64,000 nucleotides of DNA from Rhynochetos jubatus (lineage: Eukaryota; Chordata; Aves; Eurypygiformes; Rhynochetidae). Positions 13,001 to 24,813 of this stretch are shown here, one piece after another. The position numbers and the translations under genes were made by a program. Below the pieces are notes generated by a model. The model was not told the DNA's origin. It did no database searches and saw only the letters and a list, made by a program, of their open reading frames with translations. Position 1 is the first letter of the stretch. Each line of letters starts with the position of its first letter. The stretch lies in NCBI GenBank assembly GCA_027574665.1, contig CM050655.1, positions 1,488,001 through 1,552,000 on the forward strand, in the 5' to 3' direction.

Positions 13001-16000
13001 GCACCAAAGGGCTTTGTGAGTGCCTGGGCAAACACAATGTTTGCTTGGCTGCCCCATGCTGTAATATTCAACACAGCCAGCTCCAAATGGATGGTGACAT
13101 GCCATTAAAGGCTGGTGCTGGGATCATGAGCCTGAGTGCTCTCCGGGAGAGGCAAGACCGCTCTCTGAGCTCCCCAGCCTTGAGCCACTGCACAGAGATT
13201 TCCCTGAGGCCAGAGCTGGTTTTGCCTCTAATCCAGGCTCTGGCTCAGATGCGCTGACTGTAAGCTGCTTTGTGTGGCAGAGCTGAAGCCCTGAAATCCC
13301 ATAGCCTTCTGCTGCCACTCTGCCCACCTCACCGCACCACCTCGCTATTAGCCTCCTTGGGATTTTTGCTTAATTCTCACATTCAGATGGCAACTTCAAG
13401 ATCAAGTGATGACACGAAGCATGGCCGGCGCTTGCAGAAGAAGCAACCCCACATGGCAGTGAAACAGCCCTTGCCAGAGGGTGAAAGTGACTGGCTTTCT
13501 TTTTGAGAGGAGCTGAGCAAAGTTTCTCCTCTGGAGGTAAATTAATGGAAGCAGGTCAGAAAGAATCCCAGGAGAGCTATTGCCGAATTGCCAGTAGAGA
13601 GATTTCGCATTGAGCAAGGTGGGTGCAGGGCAGATTGCTGTTGTCTTTGAGGTCAAGGTGCTGAAACCCACAGAGATCCTTGAAAAGCCTCGTGATTCTT
13701 GTCATTCCCCAGTTTTGATCCTGTAACAGCTGAGCATCATTATAACCAGGTGCTTCAGGCATTGTCCCAGCGGGGCAAAAACCCTCCACGTCCTTGTGCA
13801 CCATGCTGTGCATGGCTATCTCCTTTCTCCCTGGTTGCTCTGAAAATCTGAGGAAGGGGTTTAATGCAAGCTGGGGCCACATGGGTGAGCAGAAAGCCTT
13901 CTCTTCATGCCAGCCAAGCCCTGACATGCCTGCACAGGCCTCAGCTGTGGGAAAATGAGCCCATTCCCCGCCGTCCCTGCTGCCCGACCGCTCAGCTGGT
14001 CACGAGGATGCTGTGGTAAACCACAGCTCAGCTTGAAATTATCTTTTCAGCACAGGGTTCCTGTCAAGCCAAATGGCACCTACTCCCTCACCTGTGCCAG
14101 TGCTGAAACATCCTTCCTTTCTCAGCACTATCGTCCCCTCAGATCTCTCCTCCAGGATGATCACACACATCAAGATCTTTAAAGTGGAGCATGCCCTGCT
14201 GTGAGGACCGAGGCTTGTTTCAGGGCACGGATGTGATGCTTTCACTGTGCACAGATTTGGCCACCCTTTGCCTTTTTCAGCCCAGAAATAAAGTGGTGGC
14301 AAGTAAGGCACCGCTCAGTGCTGGAATATAGGTCAGCCTCTGTCCTGGCAGCTGCTTTCTTTGCCCAGAGGAGAGGGAAAGGGGATGAGCTGGCAGGAGA
14401 GGAGGGGCTCAGCCACTCTCCTTCACCACCTTTTCAGTGCTTAGAAAATCCCAGCTCAGCACCTCAAAGCTTAGTGAAACGCAGCTGGCATTTCATTTGC
14501 AGTCACTGAGCCGTGAGTGTACACCTGGCCATTCCCCATCACAGGAGAAATGGAGTCTTGGAAATGCTTCGGTACAAAGATGTGGCGAGAGACGGTTTCT
14601 GGCTGTTGTGCTACGTAAAAGAGCTTGTCACATTTGCGCCCCCAAGACCATGTAGTGGAAATGGGAAGCGAAACAGCAAATGAAAGGGACCCACCTGCTC
14701 CTCTAATGCTCTGTGAGGGGGAGCTCAGCCCCTTTGCATGGCAGATGCTCATGAGGAGGCTACAAGCTGGGGTTACAGATCAGGTCCCACCCCATGTGCT
14801 CTGCTTCTGTCTGTCTCCACTACCGCAATGGACACAGGTGCTGTCCACAGACTCACTCCCACTTTCAGTATCCACCATTGTGGTTTGGGGCAGACCAACC
14901 TGACACCACCCTGGCAGAGCCACACCAACACAGCCAGCATCCCAGGTCTTTCCTGGCATCAGTGACAGCACCTGAAGGGGGGTATCCCCCCTCCTTCCAC
15001 ACCAGGATCAGGAATGCTACCTCCCAGGGACAGGGGAGCAAGGCAGCTCCCCTCTGGAAATGCTTCCAGAATAGGACCAATTTCTGCATTTGCAGAGCTA
15101 TGGGATCATTTTCCCACTGCTGGCTGCATGTGGCACATCCAATGTGTCCCAGAGGATTCTGATGGGCTGGGCAGGCTCATAGCCCACAGGTGGATCTCAT
15201 CTATGGAGAGGCTATGCAGCTCTCACTGGAGAAAGGGCTTTTCCCCTGCTGCCCTTGAGGAAGACATCAATGGACTTTTCACACCCTGCTAATGGAAAAC
15301 AAAGGAGCAGTCAATCTTCCCAGATGTTGTGAAAGGCAGCAAGTTTCAATATGTGCAGGACATTCGGTGAGAGGAGCCATCCCAAAGAAAGACATGGTTT
15401 CAGGCCATGGCAATATGAAAGAAGGAAGCTGCAGAGAAAACCCTGACATTTCATCTTCTCTCAAGGGTGGCAAGAAGGGCTGTGCACAAGGTGCTCGTGC
15501 ACAGCAGTGCTCACCTTGCAGACCCGCTCAGCAAGGGGGCTGATATAACTGCACACCAGGAGCACCAAAGAACTCAGAAGGGGAAATGGAAAAGGCATGC
15601 TGCTCCGTGCATGTGTTTTGGATGTGTTGGCTTCCTCCAACATCCTCCAGTACTGTTGAAATACCACCTCAAAGACCAAGACTCCATGGCACAAGCCCTC
15701 AGACCTCTCTGATGAAATGAGAGGTCAGTCTACCCTGAGCTCAGTGCTGCTGGCTAGGCAGAGGCTGCTGACGGCTAGCTAGCTCAAAGCAAGGCTGCTC
15801 TGTTTTTCATCTGCTCACCAGGTGGCCTGAGCCTTACCAGCCAGGCTCCGCTTGGAAACAAGGAGGTTGCATACCAGCAACTTGCAGAAGCTGTTGGAAA
15901 GTATGGTAATGAACTGTGAGCACGAATGAGCAGCTGGACCAGTGGATGTCTCCTGTGGCAAGTTGGCAAGGAGCAGGTCTAAAAGCTCATAGTGTCTGAG

Positions 16001-19000
16001 ATCACTTCAGGATGGGAATGGGAAACAAGGATGAGTTTAGAGGTGGTATATGGTGGAAACTTCCAGGGTCCATCGATCGTGGGTGGGGGCCAGGGTGTAC
16101 AAAGAGAGGCTTGGGGAGTTGGGCTTCGCCAGACATACACAAGGAGGTGAACGCTGATCCAATGGGGTCCTGGGAAGTGCCAGGGCCAGACTCTGCTCAG
16201 AGGGACACAATGAGAGCCCCAGAGACACTGGCACAGTGGCAGCATGGTAAACCCCAGATGACCCCAAGGAAACAGCCCTTTCCCCTGCGAGCGGAGCGTC
16301 CCTGGTACTGCCCTGCTCGCAGTTTCCTGGCCACCTGAGCTGACTTCATCCAGAGAAGAAGATATTTGGCAGAGTGGGGGGTTAAATCTCTCTCCATAGG
16401 GGATCACTCTATGGAGTGCATTTGTGAGAATAAAGGAAACTTCTAGTAGATAATGTACTACCTTGTCCTGTTCATTGGGAAATCTGCCCCAGGCAGATTT
16501 CCACCAAACCGCTCCATGCATGTGCATCTCTGCCAACCCATGGGATAAAAGCTACAGCTGGTCTTTAACAAACCCCCATTATTCACCTGAGTTGGGATGA
16601 GTGTTTCTTTAGATGTTAAATGCTCCTGAGTTTTTCCATTAGTGCTGAACTCCCAGGTAGGACTCATACTGAATGAGCAGCTTAGCTCCAGAGAGAGGAA
16701 TTTGGTCAGGTAAGGAGATTTTTCAGGAATAAATCATGATTTGCCCTTGTGCTGGCATTGCATTACCATGTCTAGAGAGCAAGGTGGGCCTCATCCTGTA
16801 AAGCCTATGGAGGTGGATGCATGCCCCAGGGGAAAACCAGGAGCTGAACGTCCCTCTTCCCAGTTACTGGTGTGTTGCTGGAGCGCAGCTGTAGGAAAAG
16901 CAGACAGACACGGTTTGTTATTGCAATTATTTCAGATTACAAAGGCCAGGGTCAGCTTTTGGGTAGAATCTGCCCAAAGGCAGAATTAGAGGGAACCACA
17001 CCAGGCTAAAATCAACATTGTGGTGAGGGATTGCATTCATCTTTTCCCCTGAACAAATAAATAGCATAGGTAAAGCTAGATCCACTAGTTAAAATAGCTT
17101 TGCTGGCAATTGTAGAAATGTACTTTTCTTTGCTCAAATCTACCTAAAAATGCCAGGTGAACTTTTGCTGTGAGACTTGGCTTCTCCTTTTGCCCTTCTT
17201 TCCTGCAAGTATTTTTTTTTTAATTTGTTCAGAAAGAAAATTATGTATTTCTGTATGCATAATTTAGGAAAAAAAAAAAAAAAACCATGGCTTGTTGCTT
17301 TTGAATTTCCATAGAAGTTATAAATGTAGATGAAAATCCTGAACCGTATTCATTGATGCAATGCATATACAGAATTCTTCATGTGGGGGTGCTCCACTGG
17401 GCCTTGGTCCAACTAGTCATTTCTGAAGGAATATGATATTCAACTCCTAAACTAGTGAGAAAAACAGAGACAGGACACTGTATGGCAGATTTTCTGCGTG
17501 CATCTGTGAGCCTGGGCATTTAACTCTAGGACATTAAAGAAATCACTGCTTCCAGGGAGCAACCAGAGGGTTAATTCTGGCTCTCTCACGCTCACTTTAT
17601 TCTTTGAATAATGAAATTAGTTGTTCCATAGTCTTTTGAAGGGCTGAACTTAGCTTTCTTGCAGAACAATACATGCTGTGCTCTCGGTGTGAATGCACTT
17701 ATGGTGAACTTTGAGCTACACATCTGCTATAAAGATTCCCAGTTGGCCATTGCAAGCAAAAGAGCCAGGCTCCATCTACGCCTCAGCATAGTTCTGTTTG
17801 CTGCATATAAGCCTGACAGACAGAGTAGACAGGTAGGAACTATTCGCAAACCTCGTTAAAATGCACTGGCACGCTTAGTGCTTTCACTGGGTGCATGGGA
17901 GCTGAAGATGAGCCCCGCTGAAGGTAAGCATGCGACTAATTTGTAGCCCATTACCAGCAAAGCCCCTTAAATCTACATTAACTTTCTTTGCTGTGCTGGG
18001 AAGCTGCATGAGGAATTTCCTCAGCATGCATTCAGTTGGTGTTTCCGAACTCAAACATGGTCTGGGCCGATTATAGGTGATTTATGGCAAAGCCAGTCCT
18101 GCAGGCTTCCCTTGGGACACCAGACCTGCACACCTTCTTACTGCTCCACACTGCTGGGGATGAAGGATGCTTAGGATGGGGCTGGGGGGAGGGTGTTTTT
18201 GCTTCCCTACAGTAACGTCTCCACATGCCAACATGGAGTGAGCACATGTAGGGCTTCAAAAGCTTGTATGCATTTCATTGCATTGCAAAGAGCTGCAGAA
18301 GGGAAACGTGGGGTCTAATCCTGCTGCATGTGTATTGTTCCTAATCTCACTCTTAGGCCCAGGATCACAGGATGAAACCCTTTATGTGGAGTGGTGCAAT
18401 CAAAATAACCTCCCCAACACTTGCTGTAAGGATTGTAAAGATTAACCACTCCTACACACTGCTGGGGTGCCAGACCACTAATTGCATCCATCGCTTTTTG
18501 ACTATCCTGCGCTCAGGCTGCAGTTTGGAGGGTGGCTTAGAGCACCTTGACCCAGAGCATGGGTCCAGGGTGGGTGGCGGAGCCCCTGCAAACTCTCACA
18601 AGCCACAGTTGCACGTGGGATGGCCAGCCCAGACCCAGAGGTGATGGAGGAGAGGGGGATACCCTCTTTAATTTCTTTTATTACAGCAGTACATCTAATC
18701 CCTCCCTGGTAGCAGTCACGTTGATGGATGGCTGTGCGGGCTGCTGAAATAAAATCATGGGAGCAGTGTCACTCCCGGGCACATCTGAGGCTTTAGATGC
18801 TGTGTTTATTCCCTTCACTGGTGGTTAAAAAAACAAAAGGAAAAGACATGGATACCAGGGTAAGTCACAACATGGCATCTAGATACATTGGCCAACTGCT
18901 ATAAGGGCAGTGCCATGCACAGTAAGGGCACTCTATGGGATGGGAGCCAGTCTCCTAAGCAGTAGGAAGGAACTGTGTTTTGGGTGGGAGGGAAAGTTAT

Positions 19001-19762
19001 ATTTCCAGTAGCTTCTCTGTGCCAAAAGTCCCTTATCTTTATAAACCAGAAAAGTTAGGACAAAGGTATAGGAAGGAGACTGAAACAGCAAAAGCAGAAG
19101 GTGATCTATGTGGTGGCATCTCACTGGACACCCTAGTTCCCAAGTGGAAATGTCATTTGTTAATTACTGAAGTCAGCCTTGATGACATCATTGAAAACTG
19201 CCACCAATCTTGTACACCTGGTCACAAAGCCGGAGTAGTACCAGACTGTGGGTGTCAAAGTGCCATAGGAGGGTATTCATGGCACAGCCGGTGCAGCTTG
19301 TCCTCACACCAATGGCTGTGGCATTTTTTGGCTTGTACCAATAGCTCCCTTCCCCTCCTTCTGGAGAAAGAAAATACCACCCAGTCCAGCAGCCTGGGGG
19401 AAGACCATGTGAAAATACACCAGAAAAGTAATTGTCATCAAGCAAGCAGATCCCACTTGTGTCCTTCTGCAGGGTGATCCATGTAGATAGTGCATGTAGG
19501 CACGGGAAGAAGACAGCAAAAATCCTTCAATATAGTGATACCACACATGCCAGTTGTTTAAAAATCTTTCTTCCAGGCATCTTGGCTGTGGGTGTATGCA
19601 GAACTGAGGCTTTTCTTCTGGGAGGTGGGTGCATTACACTCTTCATGTTGTCCATTCATGGATGAAACTGAACCCCCAGCTCCAGCCCAGAGGTCTCTCA
19701 GGAGTCATATGGGCAACAACTACAAATACACTATTACTAAATGCAGCGTGCTACTAGTATTG
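10042..19762. other. Intergenic DNA with a GC-richer block
   Basis: No recognisable exon. From roughly 11.3 to 16.5 kb the sequence is richer in G and C and poor in stops, so it yields many overlapping ORFs on both strands. The longest is 189 codons on the minus strand at 12242-12811. None has a domain, signal peptide or family resemblance. CpG looks sparse, so it is not an obvious CpG island. An A16 run lies at 17269-17284. The flanking 17-19 kb is AT-rich again. Confidence 0.55.
12475..12508. repeat. 19-bp-period tandem duplication
   Basis: GCCCAGCTGAAAATA is present at 12475 and again at 12494, separated by TGCG. It is a small recent-looking local duplication. Confidence 0.85.
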
Positions 19763-19828
19763 CTATTATTATTATTACAACTATTAGTAGTAATAATAGT
19801 AGTGGAGTAATTACTGTTAATAATAGCA
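19763..19828. repeat. Imperfect ATT/AGT trinucleotide repeat
   Basis: The stretch runs CTATTATTATTATTACAAC, then AGTAGTAATAATAGTAGT, then a degenerate tail to TAATAATAGC. It is a degraded trinucleotide microsatellite that changes strand sense in the middle (ATT then AAT/AGT). Confidence 0.85.
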
Positions 19829-19838
19829 TCATGGCCAG

Positions 19839-19859
19839 TGAGTCAGTGTGGCTGACTCA
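19839..19859. promoter_or_regulatory. Perfect dyad of two AP-1-type sites
   Basis: TGAGTCAG and CTGACTCA form a perfect 8-base inverted repeat separated by TGTGG. Each arm contains the AP-1 consensus TGA(G/C)TCA. Related MAF/NF-E2 and NRF2 factors bind similar cores. This is a candidate enhancer element only; no nearby promoter is recognised. Confidence 0.4.
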
Positions 19860-20884
19860 ACAGATGGATGATCCACAGTCAACAAACAGCTAACATTGGT
19901 GTGTCCTCTGATGGATTTTCAGTAAGAACCTTATGTGCACACTTTTAGCATTCCCAGGGAGATGTGTTTGCTTGGGCTGATTCATCTCACCTGAAGTAGC
20001 CTGGCTCCTAGCCCAGTAGGCTTCTACCATATGAAGCTTCACATGAAGATGTGTCTGGTGCTGCCCTGGGGCAGCCCAGTCCATGGTCTTGACAGGCACT
20101 GGAAGGGCCCCAGGGTGATGGTGGAGCCACATCCTGAGCTGTGCGAGAGGCTGGTGGGGACCTCGCCAAGGCCCAGTAGAGGCTGTCAACAGCACCCAAC
20201 CCAGGAGGAAACAGGAGGGACCCGACATGAGGTGAACACCTCCCTGATTTCTTCACTTCTCTAAGGCCATCACAGTAAAAACAGAAGGGTTGAAACTCTA
20301 CCTGCCCTGCTGAACAAGGCTATTGCTGGCCCATTCACCTGTCAGGTCACTTGTGTTGCAGAGATCCTACCTTTGGCGCTGCATGGTTGCACTTGGCTGG
20401 CATCCCCCTGCAGGCTTAACCAGAAGCTTTTCCCCTGTAGCTGCACGGCCAGGTGAAATGTTTACAACCAAAAAGAAAGGAGCATCTTCAATAGCTGGGG
20501 TAACAGAAAGCCCTCTAGTAACCTCAGTAGTCTGGGTGTAGTTCTTCTTAAAAAACAGACGGTGCCTTCTTTAGTGCCAAGACAATATTATTTGCTGTCT
20601 TCTCCCTCTTGACTTGCAGTTCCCAATCGTATGTTCTTCTCTACCTATGAAACATGCCATTTTGCTTCTCTCTGACCTAAAACCCACTAAAACTGACATG
20701 CATGCAGGGGACATGTGGCTGCAGCGACTTGGACACTCAGAGTGGTCTGGCTCTCAGAGTTCACCTAAATGTGAATTTTGCCTTAAACAGCACGTCTCTG
20801 ACCCAAGCCAGTTACTGTCAGCCCATCACGTGCTATATACACTAGCTGTTTGGGGAGTGTGTTGAAATTAGAGTTCGTGATGCT

Positions 20885-20908
20885 AGCTAATAGCCATGCT
20901 AATTAGCT
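20885..20908. promoter_or_regulatory. Dyad with homeodomain-type cores
   Basis: AGCTAAT and ATTAGCT form a 7-base inverted repeat around AGCCATGCTA. Both arms carry the TAAT/ATTA core recognised by homeodomain proteins. ATGCTA also repeats just upstream. The evidence is motif geometry only. Confidence 0.25.
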
Positions 20909-22057
20909 GAGATGTTTCAAGTCAAGCAGGACTATTAGATTGTATGGTTTCTTACACCATCTCATGAAGTTTAACATGAAAACAGATAAATCATCTTTCT
21001 TTTTCCTCCATCATTGCTTGTAGGATTGCTGTTGGCTGTGGATCGTGAAAGTATTTTATCCAATATAGAGATCTTCTCATCAGAAATAATTTTCTCCTCA
21101 CAAGCCTCATTTTTGACCCCCATCCTCTCAATTGCTCTTGATGCTGGTGGCACCTCCGTCCCCATCAACACCTGTAGTGGGAAGTGTTGTGCACAAAATA
21201 AGGTCTTCCTTCCAAAACTGATCTGTGGCCACATATCCAAGGACCTAAATTTGACATTGTTAAATGGAAGTCACAGCGAGGAGAGCAGAAACAGGGTTTG
21301 CAGCACAGTGCCAGAAAGAACCACCAGGTCAGCCCTCTGAAATCGCGGGCCATTACATTTCCCCCAGATATTGCAAGATGAGCAGCTTGTGTTCTTCCCA
21401 GAGAGGCTGCCAGGCTTTATGTGAGATGTCAAGAAACAGAAAAACTAGGACTTCATTCAGTTGTCTGCTTCAGTGCTTGATTCCCTCCTGGGTCTCTATC
21501 TAACGTGTCTCCAGCTTGGACCACCAGGACTTGATAGGCCTTTTTTCATCACCCTAAAGAGCCCATTGATATGCAATAATTCCTTCTTTAAGGCATGGCA
21601 AAGAAAACCACTCCATAATCTTCTTTTGAGAAGCAAAACAGGCCAACCGTCTTGATACTTTCCTTTTCAGCCTGGATCACGACAGAGATGCTGAACATGG
21701 CAGCAGGGTCCTACAGTCCCTTGGGCATGCACGAAAGCATGCACCCTCTACTTTGTAGGACTTGGCTTCACGCACAAGGTTAAGAGCTGCAACATATGCC
21801 CTCAAGAGGAGAGACCTGAGTTGGACAGTCAGGAGCTGAAGGGATTCCAGGATCTGAGCTGCTCTAGTTTAAGCAAAGCGACCGAGCAGGTCTCTTTCTG
21901 TAGTGGAAAAACTGCTGGAGATTGCTGCCATGGAAAAACAGAGTTATCGCCAAACATGGAAATCTTTCCTGATCTGTTTACTAATATTTGGTGCTCCTTC
22001 CTGGATGGTGTTCAAACTGAAACCCAACTACACGCATCAGCAACTTCCTGCCCTCCT

Positions 22058-22081
22058 CCCCCCCCCCCCCCCCCCCCCCCC
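22058..22081. repeat. C24 homopolymer
   Basis: An uninterrupted run of 24 C follows CCCTCCT. The minus strand is a G24 tract able to form a G-quadruplex. The exact length is likely to be unreliable in any assembly. Confidence 0.95.
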
Positions 22082-24397
22082 GCCCGGATCCTGCACTCGG
22101 GGGGAAAATCAGGGATGGAAAGAGCTGGTGAGAGGTGAAGATGGAATAGGGTTGCTATTTTCATCTCTCAGAAGGGGTCCTAGAGATGCCAGAGGCAGAT
22201 TCTGCTTGGAGGAGCACAGCGAGAGCACCAGAGGCATTTCTCCACATTCAAAGGTCCCTGATGCTCTCATCAGTGCTAGGGTGAGTAGTGGCCGGAGGGC
22301 AGGAGGGCATGGATGGACTTTGCTTGTCCAGCCCTCAGGCCACCTAAGCCTGCACTGGGATAGTTCTTAATGGAAAATAAATAGGATATTACAATTGTCT
22401 CATTATTGCAGGGATGTTTACAGCTGTCCCAACCTGGGGGGGAGGGACAGGAGAGCGAGCCAGTTCGCAACTACGGAAAGGTCAGTGCCACGCATGCGGC
22501 TACGGTAACCCTTCAACTATATTAGGCATTCAATTGTCCACTTAATTAGTCATGCTCAGTTCAGATTTAAGAACATTAAACTGAGATGTGTGTATGACTC
22601 TCTGCTAATAGCAGTCATTATACTAGAAATGGGGCTTTTTGCTCAGTCTTCAAAGACATTCACTTCTATTGCAGGTTCTTTGGTGTTTGAGGTTTCTTTG
22701 GACTAGTTGTGAATTATTAATATTATCCTAACTAGTTATAAAACAATGGGATACAGGGTTTTAATTCCTTGCTATGCATGAAATCACAGAGCTGGGTTGG
22801 GTGGGAGTGGAAGCAGAAAGGTTCCCAACACAGAGAGGGAGAAAACCCAAAGGAAGAGGTAACATGAGTCAGACAGGCTAAAAGACAATTGAAATTCACC
22901 CAAGCCATCTCCTGAAATGCCAGACAAACCTTGGCCACAGATTGCTGAGATTTTCCTCTGCCCTTCCTGGTTTTGAGTCATGGCAAAGGCTACTCCTCTT
23001 CGTTTGAGCAGCTCTCCTTCTTGGAAATGCCCATAGCAGAGGCACCACAGGTTGTTGAAAATGGAAGATACTATAACTATGAGTAACTGTGGTCTTCCAC
23101 CATGACAAACCTTGGCTTTCCTCATTTATTCCTCTCCAGAGCCATGACTGCCCTTTGCCCCTCACTCTTCCTTCAAATGCCCCTCCATGAGTCTGGTGCA
23201 AATGCCTGTGACATGCCAGTCTCACACAAAATAGATGTCAGGTGGGATTTTGGGAATGTGGCTGCTCTCAGGAGGCATTTATTTATCTAGCAGCATGCTT
23301 AATGTTGTGGATCACACAACTCCCTGCTAAGGGCTTTGAGAAATGACAGAAAATCCTTGAGTCCCATCCTTAGAGATGGGTTTGGAGAGGAGACTGGGTC
23401 AGGGGTGTCACAGCCAACACCCACCTCTGCTGAATTCCTTGTACACGCTTAGGGGGATTAGTGACCACTGGAGAGCTCTACCCAACCATCAAAAGATACT
23501 ATCTCTTTCTCACTGTCTTGCCAGTGAATATGCTGGGGGAAAATTTCCATGGAACTTAACCAGCAGAGTCCCAGTGCATTGTTTTTGCACAGGTCTAGAC
23601 ATATTTCACTCTATCAACTATTTTACAGTAGCCTGTGGGAAAAGAAGAGCAGATATTGTAGTTACTGGTCTAGCACAGGGGACGAAGGAACACTCTCAGG
23701 AGCTTGACAAGACAGGTTGGTGTGATGGTAAAGAGGGCAGGATAGATAAGTAGGTCTCCCAGATTTATTCCTTAGAAACCTCTGCATCAAAATGCAAAAC
23801 AACCAAAATCACTGACTGCTGCTCTGCGTCCCGTGTGGCTGTATTTGTTTGCAGCATCCAGAATTAAACACATCTCCCAACAAAACCATCAAGTGTGATT
23901 AATTCTGCCCAGTCTCAGCTCAGGCATCACTAAATACCCACCAGCAGCACCTCAAAACACACAGCTGGGCTTGTTGATCCTGGCTATGGGGAGGGAGGCT
24001 GAGAGCAGCACCCAGCCACAGCATAGGCCAGGTTGGAGGAGAGACAACCCAAGGGAGAGCAGCCACACCATGGCCACCTGGACCCAGTGCTGGAGCCTGG
24101 AGTTTTGACTAGAGACCCACCAAGGTCCCCTCCACCAAGAGAGAAGTAGGTGAATGTCAGATAATCTCCGCAAATTGGCACACGGGCTTTCTCTAAAAAT
24201 AAACCAGTTGGGGAAAAAAAAAGTATTTGCCTTTCCCCATAAGCAAGATGTGGAAGTTATTAGCAGGGCCAAATAGGACATCAAGCTCCAGTTACATAAA
24301 AATTCTGACTTTCTGAAACACACTTGGCCCAAATTATGCGGAAAAGACAAAACGGCTGATTTTCTTTGCTTGCTTTAATTCTTTAACTTTTTTTGTC

Positions 24398-24417
24398 TTT
24401 TTTTTTTTTTTTTTTTT
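24398..24417. repeat. T20 homopolymer followed by CCCCTCAG
   Basis: A run of 20 T is followed by CCCCTCAG. On the plus strand this looks like a polypyrimidine tract with an AG acceptor. On the minus strand it could be a poly(A) tail. No exon or retrocopy is recognised on either side. Confidence 0.9.
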
Positions 24418-24794
24418 CCCCTCAGAGTAGAAATCTTGAAATATTTCCTTTCTGAAACCCCAAGGCACGGTGTGAATTCTGCACAGCAGGATCCCTCATG
24501 ACTGTTGCCTTCAGCGATGAGTACCTTGACTTCCCACCCTGGCAAAGTTGAGACCTCATTTCCCAGCCACTGTCTTAGCTCATACCCTGGCCTCTCTGAT
24601 CACTGATTCCCTCAGTTTTTCTCCAAAAGTGGGGAGCTGAATCACTCTCCCCCACTGGGATCATGGAGGTGGAAGAGATTTGGGGGTATCTGGTGAAGAC
24701 CCACCTGCAAGGCCATCTGGGAAGCCACCCGTTGCTCCAGCAGAAGATCCATTGAGATGTTCTCTCTAATTGTTTGAAGTTCACCAGATTGCAA

Positions 24795-24813
24795 TTTTTT
24801 TTTTTTTTTTTTT
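24795..24813. repeat. T19 homopolymer
   Basis: A run of 19 T, about 380 bp from the T20 run. On the minus strand it could be an A-tail of a retroposed sequence, but the DNA beside it matches nothing I know. Confidence 0.9.

Noticed and set aside
21821-22370. Proline-rich ORFs at the C24 tract
   Set aside because: The proline run is the homopolymer. The rest has no recognisable features.
22780-22815. Possible CR1 3' end (AAATCACAGAGCTGGGTTGGG)
   Set aside because: Only about 20 bases resemble CR1 and no further 3' UTR landmarks follow.
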